Shown: positions 29,246 through 39,737, counted from the first letter of the stretch. The stretch: 64,000 bases of DNA from Rhodovulum sulfidophilum (GCA_003241785.1 QFPW01000011.1:66740-130739); one strand, 5' to 3'. Notes: generated from the sequence alone by a model not told the origin. Numbers and translations: made by a program.

Positions 29246-29325
29246 CCGCTAAGCAGAAGAAGGAGGGCGCCCCGGGCCGGGCCCGTCGCCGTCATACCTT
29301 CGAGAATGCCGTTCATCCGCGTCAT
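29239..29325 (-). CDS. leuL: leuA leader peptide (28 residues, leucine run)
   Basis: A 28-codon frame, too short for usual gene calling, ends in GALLLLLSGL. Five consecutive leucine codons (CTC CTT CTT CTG CTT) lie just before the stop, with a sixth leucine as the last residue. The alternative hairpins of the leader begin right after them. This is the classic arrangement for attenuation by charged leucine tRNA. The -10 box of the promoter lies only 7 bp upstream of the ATG, so the transcript is probably leaderless. Confidence 0.75.
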   Translation of the reverse strand: MTRMNGILEGMTATGPARGALLLLLSGL

Positions 29326-29332
29326 GGCGCGC

Positions 29333-29360
29333 AGTATAGGCGGGCGGCGGGAAAGTTAAA
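29333..29360 (-). promoter_or_regulatory. Promoter of the leuL-leuA transcript
   Basis: On the minus strand a -35 box TTTAAC (29355-29360) and a -10 box TATACT (29333-29338) are spaced by 16 bp. The predicted start site coincides with, or is one base from, the A of the leader-peptide ATG at 29325. Confidence 0.65.
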
Positions 29361-29404
29361 CCCCCCAAATCCGCCCGGGCCACCCGGGAAGCACCGGGAC
29401 CGAC

Positions 29405-29433
29405 AAAAAGGCGCCCGGCAAGCGACCGGGCGC
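29405..29433 (-). terminator. Rho-independent terminator of the candidate small RNA
   Basis: On the minus strand an 8-bp GC stem (GCGCCCGG with CCGGGCGC) and a 7-base loop are followed by CTTTTTG. It is the most regular intrinsic terminator in this part of the window. Confidence 0.75.
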
Positions 29434-29490
29434 GAAGTCGGAACGAGGGACAGTGAGACGAGGCAGGGCAGTTCCAAGCACGCTGCCTCC
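29405..29490 (-). ncRNA. Candidate small RNA upstream of leuL
   Basis: A stand-alone unit of about 86 bases is bounded by its own promoter (29497-29524) and a terminator with five T (29405-29433). The 5' part can fold with GAGGCAG pairing to CTGCCTC. It lies between rlmB and the leuL promoter, on the same strand as both but with separate signals. A GTG preceded by GGAGG at the 5' end opens a short frame, so a small coding RNA is an alternative. I do not recognise a known RNA family. Confidence 0.5.
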
Positions 29491-29496
29491 AGGAAT

Positions 29497-29524
29497 ATTT
29501 TAGCACCCCCGGCCCGCGGTTAAA
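29497..29524 (-). promoter_or_regulatory. Promoter of the candidate small RNA
   Basis: A -35 box TTTAAC (29519-29524) and a -10 box TAAAAT (29497-29502) have a 16-bp spacer. The -35 sequence and spacing are identical to those of the leuL promoter 164 bp downstream, which supports both predictions. Confidence 0.55.
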
Positions 29525-29630
29525 GGGGTGTGAAGGAATTGTGATCGTGGCGCGACCCCGGACTCGCCCGGCCCGCGGCGATCGTCGCGATGTCCCGGGC
29601 ACCGGGGTTGCGACCGGTCGGGGATCGCCC

Positions 29631-30419
29631 TCAGCCGGCGCGGCCCCGGGTCGCGGCGTAGAGCGCCACGGCGGCGGCGTTCGAGACGTTGAGCGAGCCG
29701 AAGGCGCCGGCGGCCGGGATCCGCGCCAGCCGGTCGCAGACCTTGGTCGTGAGCTCGCGCATCCCCGGGCCCTCGGCGCCGAGCACCAGGGCGAGCGGCT
29801 GGCGGGCGTAGCCCCCGAGCGCGGCGTCGAGCTCGAATTCCGCCTGGCCGTCGAGACCGATGACCGCGTAGCCCATGTCCTTGAGCGTGCCGATCGCATT
29901 GGCGAGGTTCGGCACCCGGAGATAGGGCTGGCGCTCCAGCGCGCCCGAGGCGGTCTTGGCGAGCGCGCCGGTCTCGGGCGCCGAATGCCGGTGCGGCGCC
30001 ACGACGGCGCGCGCGCCGAAGACCTCGGCCGAGCGCAGCACCGCGCCGACGTTGTGCGGATCGGTGACGCGGTCGAGGAGCAGCACCAGCGGCGCCTCGC
30101 CGCGCGGGGCGCAGATCTCGGAGACCGAGCCCCAGTCGAGCGGATCGGCCGCGAGCGCCGCGCCCTGGTGCACCGAGGCCGGGTCGAGCGGCGCGTCGAA
30201 CCGGCGCGGATCGACGATGCGCGGGGTGAGCCCGCTCTTCGCGATTTCCGGCCCGAGCTTGTCGGCGGCGTTCTTGGTCAGGATGACGTCGTGGATCCTG
30301 CGCGCCGGATTGCCGAGCGCGTCGCGCACCGCGTGCAGCCCGAAGAGCCAGACGCGCTCCGGTCCCTCGGAGCGCCGCTCGCGCTCCCGTTCGATCGCCC
30401 AGGTGGGTTTCTTGGCCAT
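29631..30419 (-). CDS. rlmB: 23S rRNA (guanosine-2'-O-)-methyltransferase RlmB
   Basis: The 262-residue SPOUT-class methyltransferase has an N-terminal substrate-binding domain beginning WLFGLHAVRDALGNP. The knotted catalytic domain shows LLLDRVTDPHNVGAVLRSAEVFGA (motif 1), LVLGAEGPGMRELT (motif 2) and SLNVSNAAAVALYA (motif 3). It methylates G2251 in the peptidyl-transferase P-loop of 23S rRNA. The start MAKKPTW has GAGGGCGG upstream. The longer frame upstream is open only by chance. Another TrmH-type 2'-O-methyltransferase is the alternative. Confidence 0.9.
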   Translation of the reverse strand: MAKKPTWAIERERERRSEGPERVWLFGLHAVRDALGNPARRIHDVILTKNAADKLGPEIAKSGLTPRIVDPRRFDAPLDPASVHQGAALAADPLDWGSVSEICAPRGEAPLVLLLDRVTDPHNVGAVLRSAEVFGARAVVAPHRHSAPETGALAKTASGALERQPYLRVPNLANAIGTLKDMGYAVIGLDGQAEFELDAALGGYARQPLALVLGAEGPGMRELTTKVCDRLARIPAAGAFGSLNVSNAAAVALYAATRGRAG

Positions 30420-30453
30420 CCGCCCTCGCAGCCCGCGCGCATGGGACGCGGAT

Positions 30454-30473
30454 CCGGAGGATCCGTCCTCCGG
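30454..30473. other. Palindromic hairpin between rlmB and the GFA-family gene
   Basis: CCGGAGGA pairs with TCCTCCGG around TCCG. It lies downstream of the GFA-family gene and about 35 bp upstream of rlmB. There is no T-run, so it is not a clear intrinsic terminator. Confidence 0.4.
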
Positions 30474-30517
30474 GGGCCGGGATAGCAAGCCGCGGGGGCG
30501 GGATGCAAGGCGCGGGG

Positions 30518-30910
30518 TCAGAACCAGAGGTCGCGGACCCGCCGCCCGTCGCGGGGCAGGTCGTCGAAACTGTCGAACCCGTCGAAATGGTCGATCAGCA
30601 GGTCCGCCACGGTCGCGGGGTCGTCGATCAGCCGGATGTTGAACGCGACCTTGCGCAGCCCGGGCTCCTCCTCCCAGGTCGCGCGGTAATGCGCGACGCA
30701 GCCGCAGCGCGGGCAGAAGTGGTAGTCGATCGCCCGGCCGCGGGCGTAGATCGCGCTCTCGCCGGTGATCTCGACCTCGGGGCCTTCCCAGCCGTAGATC
30801 CAGAGCGCGCCGTAGCGGCGGCAGATCGTGCAGTTGCAGGCGGTGGCTGATTCGGCCGCGCCCGCGAAGCGCCAGCGCAGCTGGCCGCAGTGGCAAGATC
30901 CGGAGAACAT
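30518..30910 (-). CDS. GFA-family (CENP-V/formaldehyde-activating fold) protein
   Basis: The 130-residue protein begins GSCHCGQLRW and contains CNCTICRRYGALWIY and FCPRCGC. These are the zinc-binding cysteine sets of the glutathione-dependent formaldehyde-activating (GFA) fold. The start MFSGSCHC at 30910 has GGGAGACGG upstream; a longer frame to 30982 adds a low-complexity arginine-rich stretch and is rejected. The family includes glutathione S-(hydroxymethyl) synthase, but most members have no known reaction. No formaldehyde-oxidation gene lies nearby, so the substrate is left open. Confidence 0.85.
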   Translation of the reverse strand: MFSGSCHCGQLRWRFAGAAESATACNCTICRRYGALWIYGWEGPEVEITGESAIYARGRAIDYHFCPRCGCVAHYRATWEEEPGLRKVAFNIRLIDDPATVADLLIDHFDGFDSFDDLPRDGRRVRDLWF

Positions 30911-30994
30911 GGCCGTCTCCCGTCCCCGGGCGCCGCGTGGGCACCCGGGACGAGTATAGCGCGATCCCCCGTGTCGCGCCACGCGGGCGGGAGC

Positions 30995-31735
30995 TCAGAC
31001 GGCGAGGAAGCCGCCGTCGACCGGCAGCACCGCGCCGGTGATCATGCCGCTGTCCTCGGAGAGCAGGAGCGCGATGCTGGCCGCGACCTCCTCGGCCTCG
31101 GCGAAGCGGTCGAGCGGGTGGCGCACCATCATCGGCGCGCTCTTCTCCGGATCGCTCCAGGCCTCGGCGGCGAGCTCGGTCAGGGTGATCGTGGGGGCGA
31201 CCGCGTTCACCCGGATGCCGTGCTTGCCGAGCTCCTTCGCCATCACCCGGGTCGCGCCTTCGAGCCCGGCCTTGGAGGCGGCGTAGCAGAGGTGGTCCTG
31301 GAAGCCGCGGTGCCCGGCGATCGAGGTGATGTTGACGATCGCGCCGCCGCCGCCCGCGGCGACCCGGGCGCGGGCGAACTCCTGGCAGGTGACGAGCGCC
31401 GCGCGCAGGTTGATGCCGAGCACCGCCTCGTAGCCCGCCTCGGTCATATCGAGCACGCTTTCGAGCACATTGACGCCGGCGCTGTTGATCAGGAGATCGC
31501 AGGGGCCGGCCTCGGCCATCGCGGCGCGGGTCGCGGCCGGATCGGCGAGATCGACCCGGATCGAGCGGCCGCCGATCTCGGCGCGGAGGCCGTCGAGGTC
31601 GGATTGGGTGCGGCTCAGCGCCACGACCTCGGCGCCGCGCGCCGCCATGAGGCGCGCGCAGGCGCGGCCGATGCCCTTGCCCGCGCCGGTGATGATGACG
31701 GACTTGCCGGTGAACCGCATGGAACCCTCGGTCAT
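30995..31735 (-). CDS. Short-chain dehydrogenase/reductase, carbonyl- or xylulose-reductase type
   Basis: The 246-residue SDR has the cofactor motif TGAGKGIGRA, NSAGVN, catalytic serine in NITSIAGH and YAASK. The wording resembles L-xylulose reductase and related sugar-alcohol dehydrogenases (MRFTGKSVIITGAGKGIGRA). It is the last gene of the pentitol operon, 8 bp after the transketolase stop. It would interconvert a ketopentose and a pentitol. Two starts are possible: 31735 (used here) and 31720, each with GAGG at good distance. The precise pentitol is uncertain. Confidence 0.85.
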   Translation of the reverse strand: MTEGSMRFTGKSVIITGAGKGIGRACARLMAARGAEVVALSRTQSDLDGLRAEIGGRSIRVDLADPAATRAAMAEAGPCDLLINSAGVNVLESVLDMTEAGYEAVLGINLRAALVTCQEFARARVAAGGGGAIVNITSIAGHRGFQDHLCYAASKAGLEGATRVMAKELGKHGIRVNAVAPTITLTELAAEAWSDPEKSAPMMVRHPLDRFAEAEEVAASIALLLSEDSGMITGAVLPVDGGFLAV

Positions 31736-31743
31736 GGCTGGCC

Positions 31744-33771
31744 TCAGGCCAGGAGATGTTTGGCGCGGGCGACCACGGCTTCGGCCGTGATGCCGAATTT
31801 CTCGTAGAGGAGCGGCGCGGGCGCCGAGGCGCCGAACCCGTCCATCCCCATCACATCCGCCTCGCGCGCGACGTAGCGGGTCCAGCCGAACTTGCCCGCC
31901 GCCTCGATCGCGACGCGCGGAGCGGCGCCGAGCACCCCGGCGCGATAGGTCTCGGGCTGCGCCTCGAAAAGCTCCCAACAGGGCATGGACACCACGGCGG
32001 CGCGGATGCCGTCCGCGGCCAGCGCCTCGGCGGCCTCGATCGCGATCGCGACCTCGGTGCCGGTGGCGAGGATCGTCACGTCCCGGGCAGCGGCGTCGCC
32101 GTGGATCACATAGGCGCCCTTCGCCGTCAGGTTCTCGTCGCCCGCGCGCCGCAGCGGCGGCACGTTCTGCCGCGAGAGCGCGAGCAGCGAGGGCGTCTCG
32201 CGCGAGCGGAGCGCGATCTCCCAGGCTTCCAGCGTCTCGACCGCGTCGGCGGGACGGAAGACGTTGAGGTTCGGGATCGCGCGCAGGCTCGGGATATGCT
32301 CGACCGGCTGATGGGTCGGACCGTCCTCGCCGAGGCCGATCGAATCATGCGTCATCACGTAGATCGTGCCGACCCCCATCAGCGCCGAGAGGCGGATCGC
32401 GTTCCGGGCGTAGTCGGAGAAGACGAGGAAGGTGCCGCCGTAGGGGATGAACCCGCCGTGGCTCGCGATGCCGTTCATGATCGCCGACATGCCGAATTCG
32501 CGCACGCCGTAGGAGATGTAGCGCCCGCCGTAGCTGTCGGCCTGGAAGTCGGAATTGACCGCCGGCACGCGGGTGAGGTTGGAGCCGGTGAGATCGGCCG
32601 AGCCGCCGAGCATCTCCGGCACCGCCGCCGTCAGCGCCTCGAGCGCCATCTGGCTCGCCTTGCGGGTCGCGACCGCGGGCGGCGTCGCGTAGAGCGCGGC
32701 GCGGGCGGCGGCGACCGCCTTGGTGAAATCGGCCGGGAGCTCGCCCGCCGCGCGGCGGGTGAATTCGGCCCGCGTCCCGGCGTCGGCCGCCGCGAGCCGC
32801 GCCGCCCAGGCCGCGCGCGCGGCGCCGCCCCGGTGGCCGGCCTCGCGCCATTTGGCGAGCGCCGCGGCGGGCAGGGCGAAATCCTCGTCCGGCAGGCCGA
32901 GGGCCTCGCGCGCCGCCGCGCGCTCCGCCTTGCCGAGCGCCGCGCCGTGGACGTCGTGCGTGCCCGCCTTGGTCGGCGCGCCGAGGCCGATCACGGTGCG
33001 GAGCCGGATCAGCACCGGGCGAGCGGCCGCCTTGGCCGCGCTGATCGCGGCGTCGATCTCGTCGACGCGGTGACCGTCGCAGGCGAGCACCTGCCAGCCG
33101 CAGGCCTCGAAGCGGCCGGTGACGTCCTCGGTGAAGGCCTTCTTCGTCGAGCCGTCGATCGAGATGCCGTTGTCGTCGTAGAACACGATGAGCCGCGCGA
33201 GCTTCAGGTGCCCGGCGAGCGAGATCGCCTCCTGGCTGATCCCCTCCATCAGGCAGCCGTCGCCGGCGAAGACCCAGGTGCGGTGGTCGACCAGATCGTC
33301 GCCGAAGCGCGCGTTCAGCCCGCGCTCGGCGATCGCGAGGCCGACCGCCATCGCGAGCCCCTGGCCGAGCGGGCCGGTGGTGACCTCGACGCCCTTGGCA
33401 TGGCCGCGCTCCGGGTGCCCGGCGGTGATCGCGCCCCACTGGCGGAAGTTCCGGATCTGCTCGATCGTCATGTCCTCGAAGCCGGTGAGGTGCAGCAGCG
33501 CGTAGAGCAGCATCGAGCCATGGCCGTTCGAGAGCACGAACCGGTCGCGGTCGGCCCAGTCGGGATCGGCGGCGTCGAATTTGAGATGCCGGGTCCAGAG
33601 TGCCACGGCGGCTTCGGCCATGCCCATCGGCGCGCCGGGGTGGCCGGAATTCGCGGCCTCGACCGCGTCCATGGCGAGCGCGCGCACGCAGTTGGCGAGC
33701 GCGAAACTGTCGGCGTCCGCGCGGGCGGCGGCCAGGGCGTCGTCGAGGTGGGTCATTGCGAGATCGGTCAT
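31744..33771 (-). CDS. tkt: Transketolase
   Basis: The 675-residue thiamine-diphosphate enzyme shows NSGHPGAPMGMA, HGSMLLYALLHL, ITAGHPERG and GPLGQG. The cofactor motif GDGCLMEGISQEA and the pyrimidine-domain MTHDSIGLGEDGPTHQPVEH follow. It interconverts xylulose 5-phosphate plus ribose 5-phosphate with sedoheptulose 7-phosphate plus glyceraldehyde 3-phosphate. Its start overlaps the ribulokinase stop (ATGA). Placement in the pentitol operon suggests an inducible copy that joins the ribulose- and xylulose-phosphate branches. Whether the genome has a housekeeping copy cannot be seen. Confidence 0.95.
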   Translation of the reverse strand: MTDLAMTHLDDALAAARADADSFALANCVRALAMDAVEAANSGHPGAPMGMAEAAVALWTRHLKFDAADPDWADRDRFVLSNGHGSMLLYALLHLTGFEDMTIEQIRNFRQWGAITAGHPERGHAKGVEVTTGPLGQGLAMAVGLAIAERGLNARFGDDLVDHRTWVFAGDGCLMEGISQEAISLAGHLKLARLIVFYDDNGISIDGSTKKAFTEDVTGRFEACGWQVLACDGHRVDEIDAAISAAKAAARPVLIRLRTVIGLGAPTKAGTHDVHGAALGKAERAAAREALGLPDEDFALPAAALAKWREAGHRGGAARAAWAARLAAADAGTRAEFTRRAAGELPADFTKAVAAARAALYATPPAVATRKASQMALEALTAAVPEMLGGSADLTGSNLTRVPAVNSDFQADSYGGRYISYGVREFGMSAIMNGIASHGGFIPYGGTFLVFSDYARNAIRLSALMGVGTIYVMTHDSIGLGEDGPTHQPVEHIPSLRAIPNLNVFRPADAVETLEAWEIALRSRETPSLLALSRQNVPPLRRAGDENLTAKGAYVIHGDAAARDVTILATGTEVAIAIEAAEALAADGIRAAVVSMPCWELFEAQPETYRAGVLGAAPRVAIEAAGKFGWTRYVAREADVMGMDGFGASAPAPLLYEKFGITAEAVVARAKHLLA

Positions 33772-35390
33772 TGCGCGGGGAGATCCCTGGTGGAGGCGCG
33801 GATCTCCCGCGCGGTGAGTTGCAGGGTCAGGAAGGCCTGGTAGCGCGCGTCCTGGAGCGCGCGGGTCGCGGTGTCGGGCTGGCAGCGGGTGGCGACGCGC
33901 GACATCGCCGGCATCGCGGCGCGCAGGCTCGGGAAGACCTCGCCCGCCACGGCGCCCAGCATCGCCGAGCCGAGCAGCACCGGCTCGGGGCATTCGGTGA
34001 CCTCGACCGGCAGGCCGGTCGCGTCGGCGAGGAGCTGGCGCGTCAGCGGATGCGCGCCCGCGCCGCCGCTGACGCTGATCGTCTCGACCGGGGCGCCGTG
34101 GCGGCCTTGCGTCTCGATGATCTGCCGCAGCCCGTAGCCGAGGCCGCAGATCCCCGCGACGTAGAGCGCCACGAGCGAGTCGGGGCCAGTGTCCATGTTC
34201 TGGCCCATGACGACGGCGCGGGCATGCGGGTCGGCGAAGGGGGCGCGGTTGCCGAGGAACTCGGGCACCACGTGCACGTCGTCGGCCAGGCCGACGGCGG
34301 CGCTCGGCCGCGCGACGCGGGCGAGCGCGCGGTCGGCGAGCCAGACGGGCAGCGGCTTGCCCTCGGCCGCCGCGGTCGCCGCGATCTCGTCATGCGCCGG
34401 ATGCAGCCGGACGAGCTGGTCGATCGCGGCGCCGGCGGCCGACTGGCCGCCTTCGTTCAGCCAGGCGCCGGGCACCATCGCGGAATAATAGGGGCCCCAG
34501 ACGCCGGGCACGAAGGCCGGCGCCTCGGTCGTGGTCATGGTGCAGGAGGAGGTGCCGAAGACATAGCCGAGACAGGCGGTCGGATCGCCCCCCGCGGCGA
34601 CCGTGCCGACCCCGCCCGCGTGCGCGTCGATGAGCCCGGCCGCGACCGCGGTGCCGGGCCGGAGCCCCATCGCCGCCGCCGCCTCGGCCGTCAGCCCCTG
34701 GCCGAGCGGCGTGCCGGGATCGACCACCGTGGCGCCGATCCGCGCGAAGCCCTGGTCCGCGAGATCGCCGAGGCCGATCGCGCGGAAATAGTCCGCGTCC
34801 CAGCGCCCCTCATGCGCGAGATAGGTCCATTTGCAGGTGACGGTGCAGGCCGAGCGCTCGGTCGCGCCGGTCGACTTCCAGGTCAGGAAATCCGTGAGGT
34901 CGAAGAAATGCGCGGCCTTCGCATAGACCTCCGGCCGGTTCTCCCTGAGCCAGAGCAGCTTCGGCGTCTCCATCTCGGGAGAGATGCGGCCGCCGACGTA
35001 TTTCAGCACGTCGTGGCCGCCCGCGTTGATCCGCTCGGCCTGGTCGAGCGCGCGATGGTCCATCCAGACGATGATGTCGCGCTCGGGATGCGCCGGGTCG
35101 CCGACCGGCAGGCTCTCCGCGCCCGGCCCCTGGACCACGAGCGAGCAGGTGGCGTCGAAGCCAATGCCCGCGACCTCGGCCGGGTCGATCCCCGCCGCCG
35201 CCACGCTTTCGCGCACCGACTCGCAGACCGCGGCCCAGACCTGCCCGCTGCGCTGCTCGGCGATGCCGCCATCCTCGCGATGCATTTCGATCGGCCGCTT
35301 GGCGGTGGCGAGAAGCGTTCCGCCGGTGTCGAAGACGCCGGCCCGGGCGGAGCCGGTGCCGACGTCGATGCCAATGAGATATCGCTGCAT
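33768..35390 (-). CDS. FGGY-family ribulokinase (D-ribulokinase type)
   Basis: The 540-residue kinase begins YLIGIDVGTGSARAGVFD and contains GIGFDATCSLVV, VWMDHRALDQAERI and the late VSGGAGAHPLTRQLLADATG. It belongs to the FGGY pentulose branch that phosphorylates D-ribulose. It lies 28 bp downstream of the ribitol dehydrogenase gene, whose product is D-ribulose, which supports that substrate. Its stop overlaps the transketolase start. L-ribulose or another ketopentose remains possible. Confidence 0.88.
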   Translation of the reverse strand: MQRYLIGIDVGTGSARAGVFDTGGTLLATAKRPIEMHREDGGIAEQRSGQVWAAVCESVRESVAAAGIDPAEVAGIGFDATCSLVVQGPGAESLPVGDPAHPERDIIVWMDHRALDQAERINAGGHDVLKYVGGRISPEMETPKLLWLRENRPEVYAKAAHFFDLTDFLTWKSTGATERSACTVTCKWTYLAHEGRWDADYFRAIGLGDLADQGFARIGATVVDPGTPLGQGLTAEAAAAMGLRPGTAVAAGLIDAHAGGVGTVAAGGDPTACLGYVFGTSSCTMTTTEAPAFVPGVWGPYYSAMVPGAWLNEGGQSAAGAAIDQLVRLHPAHDEIAATAAAEGKPLPVWLADRALARVARPSAAVGLADDVHVVPEFLGNRAPFADPHARAVVMGQNMDTGPDSLVALYVAGICGLGYGLRQIIETQGRHGAPVETISVSGGAGAHPLTRQLLADATGLPVEVTECPEPVLLGSAMLGAVAGEVFPSLRAAMPAMSRVATRCQPDTATRALQDARYQAFLTLQLTAREIRASTRDLPAQ

Positions 35391-35418
35391 CGCGGGATGC
35401 TCCTCGCTGGCGCCGGTG

Positions 35419-36150
35419 TCAGACGCGGTCGAAGTTGGTCGGCAGGACCAGCATGTCCCGGATCGTCACGGTCCGCTTGCGGGTCAGCATGTAGACGACC
35501 GCGTCGGCGACCTCCTCGGGGTCGATCAGCGAACCCGATTCCTTGGCCTTGCGCAGGTTCTCCTCCGGCCAGTCGGCGAGCAGCGCCGAGACGACCGGCC
35601 CGGGCGAGACCTGGCCCACGCGCACGCCATGCGGGATCATCTGCCGGCGCATCGTCTGCACGAAGCAGGTGATCGCCCATTTCGACCCGGCGTAGACCGG
35701 CTCCCAGTAGGTCGGGAAATGCCCGGCGATCGAGCAGGTGACGAGGATGTCGCCGGTCTTGCGCCCGATCATGTGCGGGACGACGGCGTGCACGTTCTTC
35801 ATCACCGCGTTGACGTTGAGGTTCAGCATCTTGTCGATGGCCTCGGGCGTCGTCTCGGTCAGGTCGCCGCCGATATAGGTGCCGGCGTTGCAGTAGAGGA
35901 TGTCGATATGGTCGACCTTGGCGAGGATCTCGGGGATCATCGCGTCGCAGCTTTCGGCGTCGAGCAGGTTCGTCACCTGCGGGATCGCCTTGTCGCCGAG
36001 CTTGGCCGCGAGCTCGGTGAGAGCGGCCTCGTTCCAGTCGACCATGACCACGGTCGCGCCCCGCGTCAGCAGGGCCTCCGTCGTGGCGAGACCGATTCCC
36101 GAGGCCGCGCCGGTGATGACGGCGACCTTGCCGGCCAGCGATTCAGACAT
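35419..36150 (-). CDS. rbtD: Ribitol 2-dehydrogenase
   Basis: The 243-residue SDR closely resembles ribitol dehydrogenase. It has GKVAVITGAASGIGLATTEAL, CNAGTYIGGDL, catalytic residues in SIAGHFPTYWEPVYAGSKWA, RVGQVSPGPVVSALLADWPEENL and the ending TIRDMLVLPTNFD. It oxidises ribitol to D-ribulose with NAD. The gene lies between the importer permease and the ribulokinase, so uptake, oxidation and phosphorylation are encoded in order. It is distinct from the SDR at 30995-31735, which belongs to another subgroup. Confidence 0.9.
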   Translation of the reverse strand: MSESLAGKVAVITGAASGIGLATTEALLTRGATVVMVDWNEAALTELAAKLGDKAIPQVTNLLDAESCDAMIPEILAKVDHIDILYCNAGTYIGGDLTETTPEAIDKMLNLNVNAVMKNVHAVVPHMIGRKTGDILVTCSIAGHFPTYWEPVYAGSKWAITCFVQTMRRQMIPHGVRVGQVSPGPVVSALLADWPEENLRKAKESGSLIDPEEVADAVVYMLTRKRTVTIRDMLVLPTNFDRV

Positions 36151-36190
36151 TCTCTTCTCCTGGTTTAGAGATCGTGGGGCGGGGGCGCGG

Positions 36191-37157
36191 TCAGCGCCAG
36201 TCGCGCCCGATGTAGATGGCCAGCAGGATGATGAAGCCCTTGATCACGTCCTGCAGGTAGGGGTTGATCCCCATGAGGTTGAGGCCGTTGTTCAGGATGC
36301 CGAGCAGCACCGCGCCGATCAGCGTCCCGAGGATGAGGCCGCGGCCGCCGGCGATCGCGGTGCCGCCGAGGACCACCGCGGCGATCGCGTCGAGCTCGAA
36401 GCCGACGCCGGCGTTGGGCTGGCCGCTCATGAGGCGGCCGGTCAGGATGATCGCCGCGAGGCCGGCGGTCAGGCCCGAGATGCCGTAGACCGCGAGCTGG
36501 ACGCGCCGGGTCTTCACGCCCGAGAGCCGCGCCGCGGTCTCGTTGCCGCCGATCGCGTAGACGTGGCGGCCGAAGGCGGTGCGCTGCAAGAGCACCCAGG
36601 CGATCGCGTAGATCAGCACCATCATGATGACGGGCACCGGGATGATTCCGATCCGGCCGACGCCGAACCAGGAGATCCAGGACGGCAGGCCGCTGATCGG
36701 ATAGCCGCCCGAGTAGATGAGGCCGAGGCCGCGCGCCATGCCCATCGTGGCGAGCGTGACGATGATCGCGGGCATCCGGCCCCAGGCGACCAGCGCGCCG
36801 TTGATGAGCCCGAGCGCGAGCCCGACGCAGAGGCCGAGCAGCAGCGCGAGCGGCGCGGGCAGGCCGAGGTTGACCATCATGCCCGCGCTCAACGTGCCTA
36901 CGAAGGCCATCACCGCGCCGACCGAGAGGTCGATGCCGCCGGTCAGGATGACGAAGGTCATGCCGACCGCGAGCACGCCCACGACCGAGACCTGGCGCAG
37001 CACGTTCAGGATGTTGTTGAGGCTGAAGAAATTGTCGCTCGCGAGCCCCATGAGGCAGGAGACGACGATGAGCCCGATCAGGGGCAGCGCGAGGGGCGAG
37101 CGCAGCAGGTTGGCAGGATTGAACCCACGGGTCTTCTCGGCTGGGCCGGCGGCGGCG

Positions 37158-37168
<11 letters not shown>
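36191..37168 (-). CDS. Sugar ABC importer permease, RbsC type
   Basis: The 325-residue protein has about eight to ten membrane segments. It carries the carbohydrate-uptake-2 family motifs [22 protein letters not shown] and the EAA-like [49 protein letters not shown] follows. It overlaps the ATPase gene by 11 bp and precedes rbtD. It forms the homodimeric channel of the pentitol importer. Confidence 0.93.
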
Positions 37169-38660
<1,492 letters not shown>

Positions 38661-38731
38661 GTGCCCACCTCTTTGGTCGGGGAAGACCTCCGCCCCGCGC
38701 CGGAGCGCGGGGCGGAGGCGGGAGGACGCCT

Positions 38732-39634
38732 TTACCAGCTGAAGTCGGCGGCGTTCTCGGAGTCGACGACGCGGACGTCCACCGGCACCGCCGCCGGGGC
38801 GGCCTGCGCGCCCCACTTGTGCGCGAGCGCCATCGCGAGGCCGACGCGGACCTGGTCGCGCGGGAACTGCGCCGTGGTCTCGATGAAGGCGGTGCCGTCG
38901 GCGATCGCCTTGGTCGCCTCCGGCGCGCCGTCGACCGAGGTCAGCTTGATGTCGCGGCCCGAGCCCTGGATCGCGGCGAGGGCGCCCATCGCGCCGCCGT
39001 CGTTCACCGAGAAGATCCCGGCGAGGTTCGGATGCGACTGGATCATGTTCTCGACGACGCCGAGCGCGACCGAACGGTCCTGGCGGCCGTTCTGCGTGTC
39101 GACGAGCGTGATGCCGGGGGCCTCGGCCAGCGCCGCCTTGCAGCCCTCGACGCGCTCGAGGATCGGCACCACCGGGATGCCGTCGAGGATCGCGACCTCG
39201 CCCTCGCCGTTCAGCGCCTTGGCGAGATACTGGCAGGAGAGATAGCCCGCGTCGCGGTTCTTCGAGCCGACGAAGGTGTCGACCGGGCCATTGGCGTTCG
39301 CATCGACCGCGACGACGACGACGCCCGCCGCCTTGGCCGCGTGCACGGCGGCCTCGATCCCGGCGCTGTCGGTCGGGTTGAGGAGCAGGATGTCGATGTT
39401 CTGCTGCAGCATGTCCTCGACGTCGGAGATCTGCTTGGCGACGTCGTGGCCGGCGTCGGTCACGACCACCTCGGCGCCGAGGCTGGCGGCCGCCTCGTTC
39501 AGCGCCTCCTGCATCGAGACGAAATAGGGGTTGTTCAGCTCCTGAAAGGTCATGCCGATCTTGAGCTTTTCCTGGGCCAGCGCGGGCGCGGCGAGGGCCA
39601 GGACGGCGGAGGCGGCGAGAAGGGCTGCTTTCAT
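38732..39634 (-). CDS. Periplasmic pentitol/sugar-binding protein (PBP1-like, RbsB type)
   Basis: The 300-residue protein has a signal peptide ([21 protein letters not shown]). The type-1 periplasmic fold follows, with [62 protein letters not shown] and [20 protein letters not shown] lies upstream. It captures the ligand for the importer encoded downstream. The catabolic genes indicate ribitol, xylitol or arabinitol as ligand. Confidence 0.92.
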   Translation of the reverse strand: MKAALLAASAVLALAAPALAQEKLKIGMTFQELNNPYFVSMQEALNEAAASLGAEVVVTDAGHDVAKQISDVEDMLQQNIDILLLNPTDSAGIEAAVHAAKAAGVVVVAVDANANGPVDTFVGSKNRDAGYLSCQYLAKALNGEGEVAILDGIPVVPILERVEGCKAALAEAPGITLVDTQNGRQDRSVALGVVENMIQSHPNLAGIFSVNDGGAMGALAAIQGSGRDIKLTSVDGAPEATKAIADGTAFIETTAQFPRDQVRVGLAMALAHKWGAQAAPAAVPVDVRVVDSENAADFSW

Positions 39635-39657
39635 TATTGGGTTCCTCCCAAGGTGGG

Positions 39658-39677
39658 CCGCGGGCAAAAGCCCGCGG
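39658..39677. other. Perfect hairpin between the araC-type gene and the binding-protein gene
   Basis: CCGCGGGC pairs with GCCCGCGG around AAAA. It lies in the leader of the binding-protein gene, 23 bp before its start. No T-run follows on the minus strand. It could shape the leader RNA or separate the araC-type gene from the operon. Confidence 0.4.
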
Positions 39678-39737
39678 GTTTCCGGAGCGGCACCGCGCCG
39701 CCCGAATTGGTGGATTCCGCGCGGTCCGGGTACGGTG

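Noticed and set aside
31756..33843. A 695-codon open frame on the plus strand opposite the transketolase gene
   Set aside because: It is rich in arginine, histidine and aspartate with no family motif, and lies wholly opposite a clear enzyme. Long antisense frames are expected in DNA this GC-rich.
39658..39677. The CCGCGGGC hairpin as the terminator of the AraC-type gene
   Set aside because: No T-run follows on the minus strand, so it does not fit an intrinsic terminator and is left as an unassigned structure.
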